This document shows positions 1-8,365 of a stretch of DNA of 64,000 bases, piece after piece. The stretch spans positions 27,902 to 91,901 of the forward strand of contig CAVZAB010000007.1 in assembly GCA_963773155.1 (NCBI GenBank), given 5' to 3'. Under the pieces are notes generated by a model. That model ran no database searches and was not told the origin of the DNA. It saw nothing but the letters and a program-made list of their open reading frames with translations. Made by a program: the position numbers and the translations under genes. The stretch comes from CAVZAB01 sp963773155. GTDB lineage: Bacteria; Pseudomonadota; Alphaproteobacteria; Rhizobiales; Beijerinckiaceae. Numbering within the stretch: the stretch's first letter is position 1; each line of letters opens with the position of its first letter.

Positions 1-126
1 TCGGGATTTCTGGCACAAATCGGCCCCACCGCAGCGCGGCCGGTGTGGCGGCAATGCAATGCAACATTCACGCCGAAATCGATGCTGAAGTGCCACTCGC
101 CCGACCAGCCTCTCTTTTGGCAGCGT

Positions 127-888
127 CTAGGGCCGGTCGAGTTCAAGGCGGAGGTTGGCCAGATTTTGCGGTGCCACCCGAATGATGCCGCCGGTTGGGC
201 TGTCGATGTCGGCAATCAGAAAGAATGCGATCGCAAGCGCAACCGGCAGAATGAGGAAGAGGACGAGGTTGGTGCGGTGCGCGTCGTAGCCAACAAGTAT
301 GTTGCAGGCCAAGGCAATCGCGAACATCAATACCCAGGCCGCAACCGGTATCCTGTTCCAGCGCGCCGCCTGCGCATAGCTCTGCGCGTTCAACACGTCA
401 TTCATGCCGGCAACGACCAGCGCGTTCACCGGATTGGGGTCGCTGCGCGCTTGGCTGCTGACGAGCGACCACAATTCGGCTTGGCTGCGGGACGCGGCGG
501 CGTTAATGGCGGCGAGTTCCGTAGCACCGCCGGTGCCGTAATAGCGCAGTCTCAGATCGAGATAGGCTTTGAGCTCTTCCCGCACGCGGTTGGCCGAAGA
601 TTCGGCAAGAAGATCAGCCCGGACATATTCCGTGCCAATCGCATTGGCTTCCGCCTCTTCCATCGTCTTGCGCTGGTCGTAGCGGCTGACCGCCATCGAA
701 AAGCTGAAGCCGACGATAAGACCCAGCAAGGTCAGAGTGGCCGTGAGTACCAGGCTGAAATCCTGACGGCTGTTTTCCTGCAGGGGCTGGATCCGTCGCC
801 GGAGAAAGTCGCCGATCCTCGTAGCGGTCCAAAGCACGAGGAAGGTCCCGGCGAAGACGATTCCCGGAAAATTCATCAAACTGGCCAT
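127..888 (-). CDS. DUF4239-like (bestrophin-like) membrane protein
   Basis: A 253-residue integral membrane protein. Hydrophobic segments lie near residues 5-22 and 42-62, and a second pair near 175-195 and 200-222. Between the pairs is a charged soluble stretch of about 110 residues (YDQRKTMEEAEANAIGTEY and following). This two-plus-two helix layout, with an EANAIGTEY-like motif after the second helix, resembles the DUF4239/bestrophin-like family, whose function is unknown. The ATG at 888 was chosen over upstream in-frame codons because it follows a strong purine-rich site (GGGAGAGGG) and begins directly with a hydrophobic helix. It is divergent from the permease gene that starts at 1047, leaving about 160 bp for promoters. 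The family assignment is from recalled pattern only. Confidence 0.8.
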   Translation of the reverse strand: MASLMNFPGIVFAGTFLVLWTATRIGDFLRRRIQPLQENSRQDFSLVLTATLTLLGLIVGFSFSMAVSRYDQRKTMEEAEANAIGTEYVRADLLAESSANRVREELKAYLDLRLRYYGTGGATELAAINAAASRSQAELWSLVSSQARSDPNPVNALVVAGMNDVLNAQSYAQAARWNRIPVAAWVLMFAIALACNILVGYDAHRTNLVLFLILPVALAIAFFLIADIDSPTGGIIRVAPQNLANLRLELDRP

Positions 889-1046
889 TGAACGGCCCTC
901 TCCCTTCGGTCGAATTGGCTGCCCGGCACAACCTGCAGGCGAAGCCTTGCCTTCGGCAAGTGCACAGGTGCCACAAAGAGTGCCGCAACGAAATGGGGCG
1001 CCGGGGCGGCCTGAACTCTTGGATGAAACTCCTTCATGATCGCGAT

Positions 1047-2381
1047 ATGAATCCAGTCCACCGCGTCTTTGTCCTGCTCGCCTTGTCGGCTCTTTCGGGC
1101 TGCGCCGAATATTTCGACGCCGACCAGGCACGACTTTGTCGCACGGCAATCCCGGTCCTGGATGAGGGTGGCCAAACCGTCACGATCCTGCGCCACAGTC
1201 ATCTTGCTCGCCCCGAGCATTTGCAGATCGACTATGCCGAAGCGGTCGGCGACCCCCCCGCACGCCTCCATCGAATCGAATGCACGTTCGCGGCCGCCGG
1301 CCAGGCTGACGGGCGGCTGGATCTCGTCGCGCTCAGCCTTGATGGCGAGCCGCTCGGCGAGGTGCGGCTCTATTTCCTGAAGCATTACTGGCTCAGCTCT
1401 TCCGATTCCTTTGGCGCCGATCCTGCCCCGGTTCGGACCCTCTACAATACGCCTTCGGTCGAACCCTGGCTTGCCTATGCCATCCAGCAGACGATGAACA
1501 GCCTGCCGCTTGCCGCGATTTACGGGCTTCTCGCGGCCGCCTATTCGTTGGTTTACGGGCTGGTCGGCCGGATCAACCTCGCCTTTGGCGAATTTGCCGC
1601 GATCGGCGGTTATGCGACGCTCTTTGGCGTGTCGGTTGCCGCGGGCAGCGGCCAAATTTTGCCGCTTCTCGTAGCCGGCGGGCTTGCCGCGATCGCCGCG
1701 GCTCTGTTCGGCCTAGTGGTTGGTCGGGTGGTCTTTGTCCCGCTCGCACGGGCCACCGGCCAGCAGGTCCTTGTCGCCACGATCGGGCTTGCGATGTTCC
1801 TGCAGGAATTCCTTCGCCTGACGCAGGGTGCCCGGGTGCGTTGGCTGGGGCCGATCCTGAACGCGCCTGTCGCCATTGTGCAATCGACAAGTTTCGTGGC
1901 AACACTGACGCCAATCGCCGCGATCGTCGTAGCCGTCGCTGGCATTGTGGTTGGCCTGCTTTTGGCGCTGATGCACTTCTCACGCTTCGGACTTGAATGG
2001 CGGGCCTATGCCGACGATCCCGGTGCCGCGGCCCTGTTCGGCGTCAATCCACGCCTGGTCCTTTTGAAGACATTCTTCCTGGCCTCGGCCCTGGCCGGCC
2101 TGTCCGGCTATATCATGATGGTTTTCTATGGTTCCCTCGGCTTCGGTGCAGCGACCGGTCTCAGCATGAAGGCGCTCATTGCCGCCATACTCGGCGGCAT
2201 CGGTTCGGTCCCGGGCGCCCTGCTCGGCGGCCTTGCAATCGGCGGCTTGGAGACGCTTTGGTCGGCCGTCTTTCCTACCGCCTATCGCGATATCATGGTC
2301 TATGGCGTGCTTGCCGCAACGCTCCTGTGGTTACCAGGCGGCTTCCTCGGCCACGGCGATCTTAAGCCGCGCAACGTCTGA
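1047..2381 (+). CDS. LivH-type ABC permease with lipoprotein-like N-terminal domain
   Basis: The C-terminal 290 residues or so match LivH permeases of the branched-chain amino acid (HAAT) family. About eight hydrophobic helices are present, with the typical GRINLAFGEFAAIGGY segment after the first and a Gly-rich GGIGSVPGALLGG loop near the end. Unusually, about 140 residues precede it. They start MNPVHRVFVLLALSALSGCA, which looks like a lipoprotein signal with a Cys after LSG, followed by a soluble domain containing an LCRTAIPVLDEGG stretch. I chose the ATG at 1047 because it places this signal at the N-terminus; an ATG at 1023 is possible. No partner livM, livG or livF lies on this strand, so it may work with the livHMGF set at 4.9-8.3 kb. 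Transport substrate is unknown. Confidence 0.8.
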   Translation: MNPVHRVFVLLALSALSGCAEYFDADQARLCRTAIPVLDEGGQTVTILRHSHLARPEHLQIDYAEAVGDPPARLHRIECTFAAAGQADGRLDLVALSLDGEPLGEVRLYFLKHYWLSSSDSFGADPAPVRTLYNTPSVEPWLAYAIQQTMNSLPLAAIYGLLAAAYSLVYGLVGRINLAFGEFAAIGGYATLFGVSVAAGSGQILPLLVAGGLAAIAAALFGLVVGRVVFVPLARATGQQVLVATIGLAMFLQEFLRLTQGARVRWLGPILNAPVAIVQSTSFVATLTPIAAIVVAVAGIVVGLLLALMHFSRFGLEWRAYADDPGAAALFGVNPRLVLLKTFFLASALAGLSGYIMMVFYGSLGFGAATGLSMKALIAAILGGIGSVPGALLGGLAIGGLETLWSAVFPTAYRDIMVYGVLAATLLWLPGGFLGHGDLKPRNV

Positions 2382-2398
2382 CGATAGCGACTGGTGCC

Positions 2399-3031
2399 AT
2401 GTGCAATCTCTATTCTCTCACCAAGGGTCAGCAGGCCATCCGAGCCTTCACTAAGGCGATGCGCGACACGACCGGCAACCTACCGAGCTTGCCCGCGATT
2501 TTTCCCGATATGCTGGCCCCGGTCGTGCGGCTGGGCGCCGACGGTGAGCGCGAAATGCTGATGATGCGTTGGGGCTTCCCGCCGCCGCCGGCCCTTTCCA
2601 AGGCGCCGGTGACCAATGTCCGCAACGTCGCCTCGCCATATTGGCGCCATTGGCTGGCAATGCCGCAACGCTGTCTAGTTCCGGCGACCTCATTCTGCGA
2701 ATGGGAAAACACCGCGCCACGCAAGACACCGATCTGGTTTGCGCTTTCACCGGAGCGACCGGTCTTTGCCTTTGCCGGCATCTGGCGCAACTGGACCGGC
2801 ATTCGCAAAGGCGTCGAGGGCGATCATCTCTTGTTCAGCTTCTTGACGACGCCGGCCAACGCCACGGTCGGCGCCATACATCCCAAGGCCATGCCGGCGA
2901 TCCTGGCGAACCCCGCCGAATGCGACCGGTGGCTCAGCGCGCCAAATGCCGAGGCGCTCACCCTGCAAAGACCACTGCCAGCGGACCAGGTTGCCATCGT
3001 CGCACGTGGCGAGCGTGCCGATCCCGCGTAG
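2399..3031 (+). CDS. SRAP-domain protein (YedK/HMCES family), abasic-site DNA-protein crosslinker
   Basis: A 210-residue protein that starts MCNLYSLTKGQQAIRAF. Cys2 becomes N-terminal after Met removal and forms the thiazolidine link to abasic sites in single-stranded DNA in this family. The other expected active-site residues are visible: Asn at about 73 (VTNVRN), Glu101 (SFCEW) and His161 (AIHPKAMPAI). Length matches YedK-type proteins (about 220 residues). It starts 17 bases after the permease stop on the same strand, so co-transcription is possible although the functions are unrelated. Known role: protection of abasic sites at replication forks. The start is fixed by the obligate Met-Cys. 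Confidence 0.93.
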   Translation: MCNLYSLTKGQQAIRAFTKAMRDTTGNLPSLPAIFPDMLAPVVRLGADGEREMLMMRWGFPPPPALSKAPVTNVRNVASPYWRHWLAMPQRCLVPATSFCEWENTAPRKTPIWFALSPERPVFAFAGIWRNWTGIRKGVEGDHLLFSFLTTPANATVGAIHPKAMPAILANPAECDRWLSAPNAEALTLQRPLPADQVAIVARGERADPA

Positions 3032-3049
3032 GCCGCCCTTCGGTCCCAC

Positions 3050-3457
3050 TCAGGGGCGGGCATCCTGCAATTCGTCGCCCAGCACCTCCAAGACCCAGCG
3101 AAAGCCGGCATTGGCGGCCGGCACGCCGCCATAAACGGCAGTTTGCAGGAGCAGCGCCCGCAATTCTTCCAGGCTGACGCCATTACGTAGGGCCGGCCGC
3201 AAATGCAGCTTGAATTCCTCTTCGCGATGCAGCGCGACCATCATCGACAAAACGATGATCGAACGGGTTTTCCGCGGCAAAGTCGGGTCATCCCAGATGT
3301 CGCTCCAGGCGACCTTGGTCACGAATTCCTGCCAGGGTTTTGCAAAGCCTCCCGCTCTTTCGAACGAGCGCTCGACATGGTCGGCGCCAAGCACCGCGCG
3401 TCGATTGGCAAGGCCAGTTTGGAGACGCTTGTCCTCTTCCGGTTCCATCCCGCTCAT
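3050..3457 (-). CDS. pcaC: Carboxymuconolactone decarboxylase family protein (PcaC)
   Basis: A 135-residue alpha-helical protein, the usual size for single-domain 4-carboxymuconolactone decarboxylase, which converts gamma-carboxymuconolactone to beta-ketoadipate enol-lactone in protocatechuate degradation. Characteristic pieces are the TRSIIVLSMMVAL helix, an HLRPALRNGVSLEELR region and a TAVYGGVPAAN stretch. Its ATG overlaps the pcaB stop by 4 bases (ATGA), so translation is probably coupled, and the pairing with pcaB supports the pathway assignment. The ATG at 3457 was preferred to longer in-frame starts because of that overlap. A carboxymuconolactone-decarboxylase-like protein of other function is possible but unlikely here. 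Confidence 0.92.
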   Translation of the reverse strand: MSGMEPEEDKRLQTGLANRRAVLGADHVERSFERAGGFAKPWQEFVTKVAWSDIWDDPTLPRKTRSIIVLSMMVALHREEEFKLHLRPALRNGVSLEELRALLLQTAVYGGVPAANAGFRWVLEVLGDELQDARP

Positions 3458-4854
3458 GATTGCCCTCTCCCGTTTCCGTCGTTGCCGTCGAGCGCCAGCA
3501 GTCCGCGAACACGGGCTGCAAAGGCGAGCACCGCATCGATCCATTGCGCAGCGCTTTCAATGGCCGGCTGCAGGTCGAAGGCGGCGTCAAGCGCTGCGCC
3601 AATGCCATGTACCGCTATGCGTGGGTCATTTTGCAGTACCTCGCTCAGCGTCGCCCCGCTCTCTCTAACTTTTGCCGCCGCCGCCTCGATTAATTCGTGC
3701 GCTTTGCCGCGACCCATTGTCGGGCTCAGCACGCCGAGCGCCGCATCGGCAAAGATCAGGCCGCGGGTCATTTCGATGTTTCGCCACATATTCTGGGGAA
3801 CGACCTGCAGCCCCTCGGCGAGTTGCCGCGCCTCGTCGAGCGTGCCCGCGGCCAGACCGAAGAGCTGCGGCAGGATCAGCCATTCCGCGTGCCAGGCGCC
3901 GGCCGGCCTTTCGTGTTCAGCCACCTGACTTGCAGCTAGCGCACCGGCAAAAAAGGGTGCGATTTGACCAGCCGCCGCAATCAACGTCGCTGCGACTGGA
4001 TTACGCTTGTGTGGCATTGCCGAAGAGCCGCCGCGTCCAGCCACATCCGGCTCCCGCACCTCGCCGGTATCGGTAGCCGACAGCAGGACCACATCGCGAG
4101 CGAACTTGGCTAGCGCGCCGACCAGGCGATTAAGCCATTGCCCGGTTTCGACGATCGTGGCGCGGCGCGTGTGCCAGGCAATCGGTGCGCTGCCAAGGCC
4201 GAGCTCCTCGGCAAAAGCCGCGGCGAGCGCCGGCCCGTCGCCACCAAGCCCGGCCAGGGTTCCGACTGGGCCGCCCAGGGAGGCTATGAGAACTCGCCTT
4301 TGCAGATCCGGAAGCGCTTCGCATACTTCGGCGATCCCGCACAGCCAAATTGCGGCCTTGAAGCCGAAGGTGATGGGAGCCGCATGCTGAAGATAGGTTC
4401 TGCCGATGCAGGGCAGCAGGCGATGCCGATTGGCCAGATCGGCGAGGCCGGCGATAACGGCCGCGGCATCCGCGGCGACTAGCGCAAAGGCGGCGCGCAT
4501 CTGCAATACCAAGGCGCTGTCGCCAATGTCCTGCGTGGTCGCGCCGGCGTGAAAGGCCGGTTCGACGTCCGCGGGAAGCCGGCGGCGCACTGCGGCGACA
4601 AAGGGAATGATCGGCACGCCGGCACGCCCGGTTTGACGGCCGAGTTCGTGCAGGTCGAATGCGTCCGGTTGCAGCGCCGCCAGCGCCCCGGCGAGCTCGG
4701 CCGGCGCTCGACCAAGCCGGCAGAGAGCTCTCGCAAGCGCCGTCTCGACGTGCAGCAGCGCCCCCAAATAGGTCCGGTCGGAAAATACCGCTGCCATTTG
4801 AGGTGTTGTGAAAAGCGGTCCGAGGAGCGCCGAATCGAGCGGTGAAAATGCCAT
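3454..4854 (-). CDS. pcaB: 3-carboxy-cis,cis-muconate cycloisomerase (PcaB)
   Basis: A 466-residue member of the fumarase/aspartase superfamily. The superfamily signature appears as GGSSAMPHKRNPVAAT in the second half, and the N-terminal MAFSPLDSALLGPLFTTPQM resembles other PcaB proteins. The enzyme lactonises beta-carboxymuconate to gamma-carboxymuconolactone, the step just before PcaC. It lies 67 bases downstream of livF and overlaps pcaC, so the importer and two catabolic steps appear to form one operon. pcaGH, pcaD and pcaIJ are not in the window. The ATG at 4854 was chosen because it matches the family N-terminus; the 15 upstream in-frame residues look untranslated. Confidence 0.95.
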   Translation of the reverse strand: MAFSPLDSALLGPLFTTPQMAAVFSDRTYLGALLHVETALARALCRLGRAPAELAGALAALQPDAFDLHELGRQTGRAGVPIIPFVAAVRRRLPADVEPAFHAGATTQDIGDSALVLQMRAAFALVAADAAAVIAGLADLANRHRLLPCIGRTYLQHAAPITFGFKAAIWLCGIAEVCEALPDLQRRVLIASLGGPVGTLAGLGGDGPALAAAFAEELGLGSAPIAWHTRRATIVETGQWLNRLVGALAKFARDVVLLSATDTGEVREPDVAGRGGSSAMPHKRNPVAATLIAAAGQIAPFFAGALAASQVAEHERPAGAWHAEWLILPQLFGLAAGTLDEARQLAEGLQVVPQNMWRNIEMTRGLIFADAALGVLSPTMGRGKAHELIEAAAAKVRESGATLSEVLQNDPRIAVHGIGAALDAAFDLQPAIESAAQWIDAVLAFAARVRGLLALDGNDGNGRGQS

Positions 4855-4921
4855 GGACACCCTGCCGAGTGGCGATGATGGCCCCGCGGGTGCGGCCAAG
4901 GCAAGCGACTTTGGAATTCAC

Positions 4922-5641
4922 CTATGCCCCAATCGACGGGCTCAGGGCACCGAGGAAAGTCTCCAGGCGCTTCGGCTCGGCGCGAAGATCACGGCTGTTC
5001 GCTTCGTGAACGATACGGCCACGATCGAGAATCACGGCACGGTCGGTTAGGTCCAGAATCTGCAGCGCCTTTTGTTCGACGATGATCAGCGAAAGCCCCT
5101 TATCGCGCACGAGATCGCGCAGAACGACGAGAAGTTCGTCAACAATCCGCGGCGCCAGGCCTTCCGTCGGTTCGTCGAGAAGGATAAGCCGTGGGTTGAG
5201 CACCAGTGCCCGGCCAATTGCCAACATTTGCTGTTCGCCTCCCGACAATTCTGTGCCGAAATGGTGACGGCGCTGGCGTAGCCGCGGAAACAGCCCAAAG
5301 ACGGCCGCCAGGTCCCAGGGCCCGGGACGGGCGACTGCGGTCAGATTCTCTTCGACCTTCAGTGAACGAAAGATGTTGCGCTCCTGCGGCACCCAGCCGA
5401 GACCGGCAGCTACGCGCTGGTCAGCCCTCAATGCCGTAATGTCGCGGCCATTGAGGATGATCCGCCCGGCATGGCGGGTCGTCAGCCCCATGATCGAACG
5501 GATCAGAGTCGTTTTGCCGGTCCCGTTACGGCCGAGCAAGGCCAGCGATTGGCCGGGCGCCAGCGTAAAACTGATGCCGGAGAGGATCTCGGCCTTGCCA
5601 TAGCCGGCCGACAGGGTTTCGATCACGAGCAATTCAGCCAT
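4922..5641 (-). CDS. livF: HAAT-family ABC transporter ATP-binding protein LivF-like
   Basis: A 239-residue cytoplasmic ATPase with Walker A GRNGTGKTT, signature LSGGEQQMLAIGRAL and Walker B LILLDEPTEGLAP, the last typical of LivF. Its ATG overlaps the end of livG by 8 bases. With LivG it should form the ATPase pair that drives the LivH-LivM permease. No periplasmic binding protein gene is in the window, so the substrate cannot be read from sequence. Placement directly before pcaB suggests an aromatic acid or a related carboxylate rather than branched-chain amino acids; this is inference. Confidence 0.93.
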   Translation of the reverse strand: MAELLVIETLSAGYGKAEILSGISFTLAPGQSLALLGRNGTGKTTLIRSIMGLTTRHAGRIILNGRDITALRADQRVAAGLGWVPQERNIFRSLKVEENLTAVARPGPWDLAAVFGLFPRLRQRRHHFGTELSGGEQQMLAIGRALVLNPRLILLDEPTEGLAPRIVDELLVVLRDLVRDKGLSLIIVEQKALQILDLTDRAVILDRGRIVHEANSRDLRAEPKRLETFLGALSPSIGA

Positions 5642-6386
5642 CGGCCGGCCCGCCAAGATAGACCGCTCGAACGTCTTTGTTAGCGGCAATCTCCTCGGCG
5701 CTACCCTCGGCCATCAACGCGCCGTTGACCAGGACCGACACGCGGGAGGCGAAACGGAACACGAGATCCATGTCATGTTCGATTAGGACGATGGTCACCG
5801 TTTCCGGCAGGGCGCCCAGGCGCCGCATGATCATCGGGCGCTCTTCGGCCGGTACGCCGGCAGCCGGTTCGTCGAGCAGCAATACCCGCGGCCGGCACGC
5901 CAGTGCCAAGGCGATCTCCAACAACCTCTGGCGACCGTAGGGCAGGATACGGGCCGGCCTCGCCATAAAGTCGGACAGACCGAATTGGTCGATCAAGCCG
6001 ACCGCCTCGTCAACCAGCCTCGTTTCGACGCCGATCGGCCGCCATAGCCTTGATCCTAGGCCCTCGCGCTCAGCGATCGCGAGCGTGACACTTTCGAGTG
6101 GCGTAAGCGCACCAAACAATTGAGTGATCTGAAAGGTCCGAACGACGCCGCGCCGAACGCGGCTATGCACCGGTAGCTTTGTGATGTCCACGCCATGAAG
6201 AAGGATCCGTCCCCCGTCCGGCTGCAGCCAGCCGCTGAGCAAGTTGAGCAGAGTGGTTTTTCCCGCACCGTTCGGTCCAATTAAGGCGTGGCGGGCGCCG
6301 GCTTCAATTCTGAGCGCGACTCGATTGGTCGCTGTGATACCGCCGAACCGGCGCAGCAGATCGCACGTCTCGAGTGCGGCGATCAT
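5634..6386 (-). CDS. livG: HAAT-family ABC transporter ATP-binding protein LivG-like
   Basis: A 250-residue ATPase with Walker A GPNGAGKTTLLN, Q-loop region VVRTFQITQLF, Walker B VLLLDEPAAGVPAEE and H-loop IEHDMDLVF, all as in LivG. The signature motif is degenerate: LPYGRQRLLEIALAL replaces the usual LSYGQQR, a variation often seen in LivG. The ATG at 6386 overlaps the livM stop by 4 bases, which fixes the start. It is the third gene of livHMGF-pcaBC. Confidence 0.93.
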   Translation of the reverse strand: MIAALETCDLLRRFGGITATNRVALRIEAGARHALIGPNGAGKTTLLNLLSGWLQPDGGRILLHGVDITKLPVHSRVRRGVVRTFQITQLFGALTPLESVTLAIAEREGLGSRLWRPIGVETRLVDEAVGLIDQFGLSDFMARPARILPYGRQRLLEIALALACRPRVLLLDEPAAGVPAEERPMIMRRLGALPETVTIVLIEHDMDLVFRFASRVSVLVNGALMAEGSAEEIAANKDVRAVYLGGPADG

Positions 6387-7378
6387 GGTCGCTGCCGCAC
6401 ATCGCCGAGGCGCTCGATCAGCCGCGCGGCGAGGCGTAGAATGCCGCCACGGCCAATGAGGACCACGACGACAAGCAGAAGGCCGATCCAGAATTGCCAG
6501 AAGATCGGCGTCAGTCCGGCAAAAAAGTCCTGCATCGCGCGAAAAACGATGGCGCCGACGAGACCGCCATAGAGCGTGCCGGGCCCGCCGAGAACGAGCA
6601 CCAGCAAGACATCGGCGGAGCGCTGAAAGTCGAGCACGCTCAGCGATACGAATTGTGAAGTCTGGGCAGCGAGCGCACCGGCAATTCCGGCGTAGACCGC
6701 AGAAAGCCCATAGATGGCAACGAGTCGCCGCGCCACTGGAATACCGATCGCGCCCGCCCGGGTCTGGTTGGCATGGAGCGCGCGCAGCGACAGGCCAAAG
6801 GGCGCGTGGACCAGCGCTCTGGCGCAAACGAACAGGACAAACAGGACGCCGAGACTGTAGCCATAGGCCGTGCGGCCGCCGAGATCGAAGGCAATGCGCC
6901 CGAACAATGGCCCGATCTCGACACCCTGAAGGCCATCTGCCCCGCCGGTCAGCCAATCGAATTTATTGGCCAGTTCGAACAGCATCATGGCAATGCCGAG
7001 CGTGACCATCAGCCGGGAAAGGTCAGACCCCCGCAGCAATAGAAAACTTGTCGCAAAGCCGAGCGCCCCAGCGACCGTTCCCGCCGCGGCAAGACCGAGC
7101 AAGGGGTCACCCCAACCAAATTTCGCCAATAGTCCGGCTGCATAGGCGCCCGTTCCGTAAAAGGCGGCATGTCCCAAGGTAACGAGGCCGGCGTAGCCTA
7201 GTATGAGATCGAGGGAGAGGGCGAACAGGGCAAGAATGGCAATTTCATTGAACAAAGGGGCCCGATTGGGCCACAGTACAACTGCTGCCAAGCTCGCAAG
7301 CCAGAACCCGATTTCCCATCCCCGCCATTGCGAGGCGGCGACCAGATGGTGGCGCGCCGCGGCGACATCGCTGGGCAA
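6383..7378 (-). CDS. livM: HAAT-family ABC permease LivM-like
   Basis: A 331-residue inner-membrane protein with about nine hydrophobic helices and the LivM hallmark GYAGLVTLGHAAFYGTGAYA. A GGPGTLYGGLVGA loop near the end matches the family EAA-like region. The start is a TTG at 7378, five bases after AGGAGG; no ATG or GTG in frame nearby has a ribosome-binding site. It begins 9 bases after the livH stop. Together with LivH it should form the transmembrane channel. The last four bases overlap livG. Confidence 0.92.
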   Translation of the reverse strand: MPSDVAAARHHLVAASQWRGWEIGFWLASLAAVVLWPNRAPLFNEIAILALFALSLDLILGYAGLVTLGHAAFYGTGAYAAGLLAKFGWGDPLLGLAAAGTVAGALGFATSFLLLRGSDLSRLMVTLGIAMMLFELANKFDWLTGGADGLQGVEIGPLFGRIAFDLGGRTAYGYSLGVLFVLFVCARALVHAPFGLSLRALHANQTRAGAIGIPVARRLVAIYGLSAVYAGIAGALAAQTSQFVSLSVLDFQRSADVLLVLVLGGPGTLYGGLVGAIVFRAMQDFFAGLTPIFWQFWIGLLLVVVVLIGRGGILRLAARLIERLGDVRQRP

Positions 7379-7383
7379 TCAAC

Positions 7384-7389
7384 CCTCCT
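7384..7389 (-). promoter_or_regulatory. Shine-Dalgarno that decides the livM TTG start
   Basis: On the minus strand the sequence reads TAGGAGGGTTGATTG. The TAG is the livH stop, AGGAGG is an almost ideal ribosome-binding site, and the TTG five bases on is the livM start. The livH stop codon thus overlaps the livM ribosome-binding site. Confidence 0.7.
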
Positions 7390-8251
7390 AACGGCCGGCG
7401 CCGGCCCGTCCGATAAGCCCGTGCGGGCGGGCGACGAGCACCAAAACCATCACCCCATAAATGACGAAGGCGCCGATCTGGGGCCAATAATATTTGCCCA
7501 GGACGTCGGCAATGCCGAGGAGAACGGCGGCAAGCAGTGAGCCCATTATCCCCTCGCTACCGCCGACAGCCACGATTATCAGGAAGTAGATGAGGTATTT
7601 GATCGGAAAATAGGGATCCATTCCGAGTGCCCCGGCGCCGAGCGCACCGCCCAGCCCGGCAAGCCCTGAGCCCAGCGCGAAAGTCAGTGCGAAAATGCGA
7701 TCGACATCGATGCCGAGGCCGGCGGCCACTTCGGGATCATCGACTGCGGCTCGTAGACGCCTGCCGAACCGCGTCCGCACGACAAACAGCTGGAGCAAAA
7801 TGGCAATTGCACCGCAAACCGCAATAAGAAAGAGGCGATAGACACCGATGCTGCTTGATCCCAGGCCAACTCGCCCCTTCAGCACGTCTGGCAGGCGGAT
7901 CACCTGCGGTTGGGCGCCGAAGACATACTCGAATGCCGCAACCGCCATAAAGACAAGGCCAATCGTCAGCAGCACCTGATCGAGATGATTGCGCCGATAG
8001 ACGTGCCGATAGACAAGACGTTCCAGGACGAGGCCGGCCGCGCCAGCAACCGCAAAGGCTGCGACTAGCCCGAGAAAGAACGACTGGTTCCAGCGATTGA
8101 GGAGGACGGCCAGCGTATAGCCGCCCACCATGGCGAGCACACCATGCGCCAAATTGACGAAATTCATCAGGCCGAGCGTTACCGACAACCCGCACGCCAG
8201 AACGAACAACAGCATACCATAGGCCAGACCGTCCAGAAGGATGGTCAGCAT
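7388..8251 (-). CDS. livH: HAAT-family ABC permease LivH-like
   Basis: A 287-residue inner-membrane protein and first gene of livHMGF-pcaBC. It has about eight helices, the GLMNFVNLAHGVLAMVGGY segment typical of LivH, and a VVAVGGSEGIMGSLLAAVLLG loop near the C-terminus. Unlike the divergent LivH-type permease at 1047-2381, it starts straight into the first membrane helix and has no extra N-terminal domain. It ends in TAG inside the livM ribosome-binding site. The operon promoter should lie between this gene and the L,D-transpeptidase gene upstream, or further upstream. Confidence 0.92.
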   Translation of the reverse strand: MLTILLDGLAYGMLLFVLACGLSVTLGLMNFVNLAHGVLAMVGGYTLAVLLNRWNQSFFLGLVAAFAVAGAAGLVLERLVYRHVYRRNHLDQVLLTIGLVFMAVAAFEYVFGAQPQVIRLPDVLKGRVGLGSSSIGVYRLFLIAVCGAIAILLQLFVVRTRFGRRLRAAVDDPEVAAGLGIDVDRIFALTFALGSGLAGLGGALGAGALGMDPYFPIKYLIYFLIIVAVGGSEGIMGSLLAAVLLGIADVLGKYYWPQIGAFVIYGVMVLVLVARPHGLIGRAGAGR

Positions 8252-8365
8252 GGCGAAAAACCCTTGCTTCGCCCGGCGCTTCCCATGCCCGCGTCATCCC
8301 CAGCAAAGGTGGGCAGCCGGCTGTCCGGCGGCCACGCCGCCAAACGACCCGTTCGGGCGCTGCTT

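Noticed and set aside
43..891. 282-codon plus-strand frame at the window start
   Set aside because: Opposite strand to a better-supported membrane protein gene with good start signals; composition is Arg/Gly-rich and matches no family.
8325..8345. Terminator at the GGCGGC/GCCGCC inverted repeat between livH and the transpeptidase gene
   Set aside because: Only a 6-bp stem and no T run; common by chance in GC-rich DNA.
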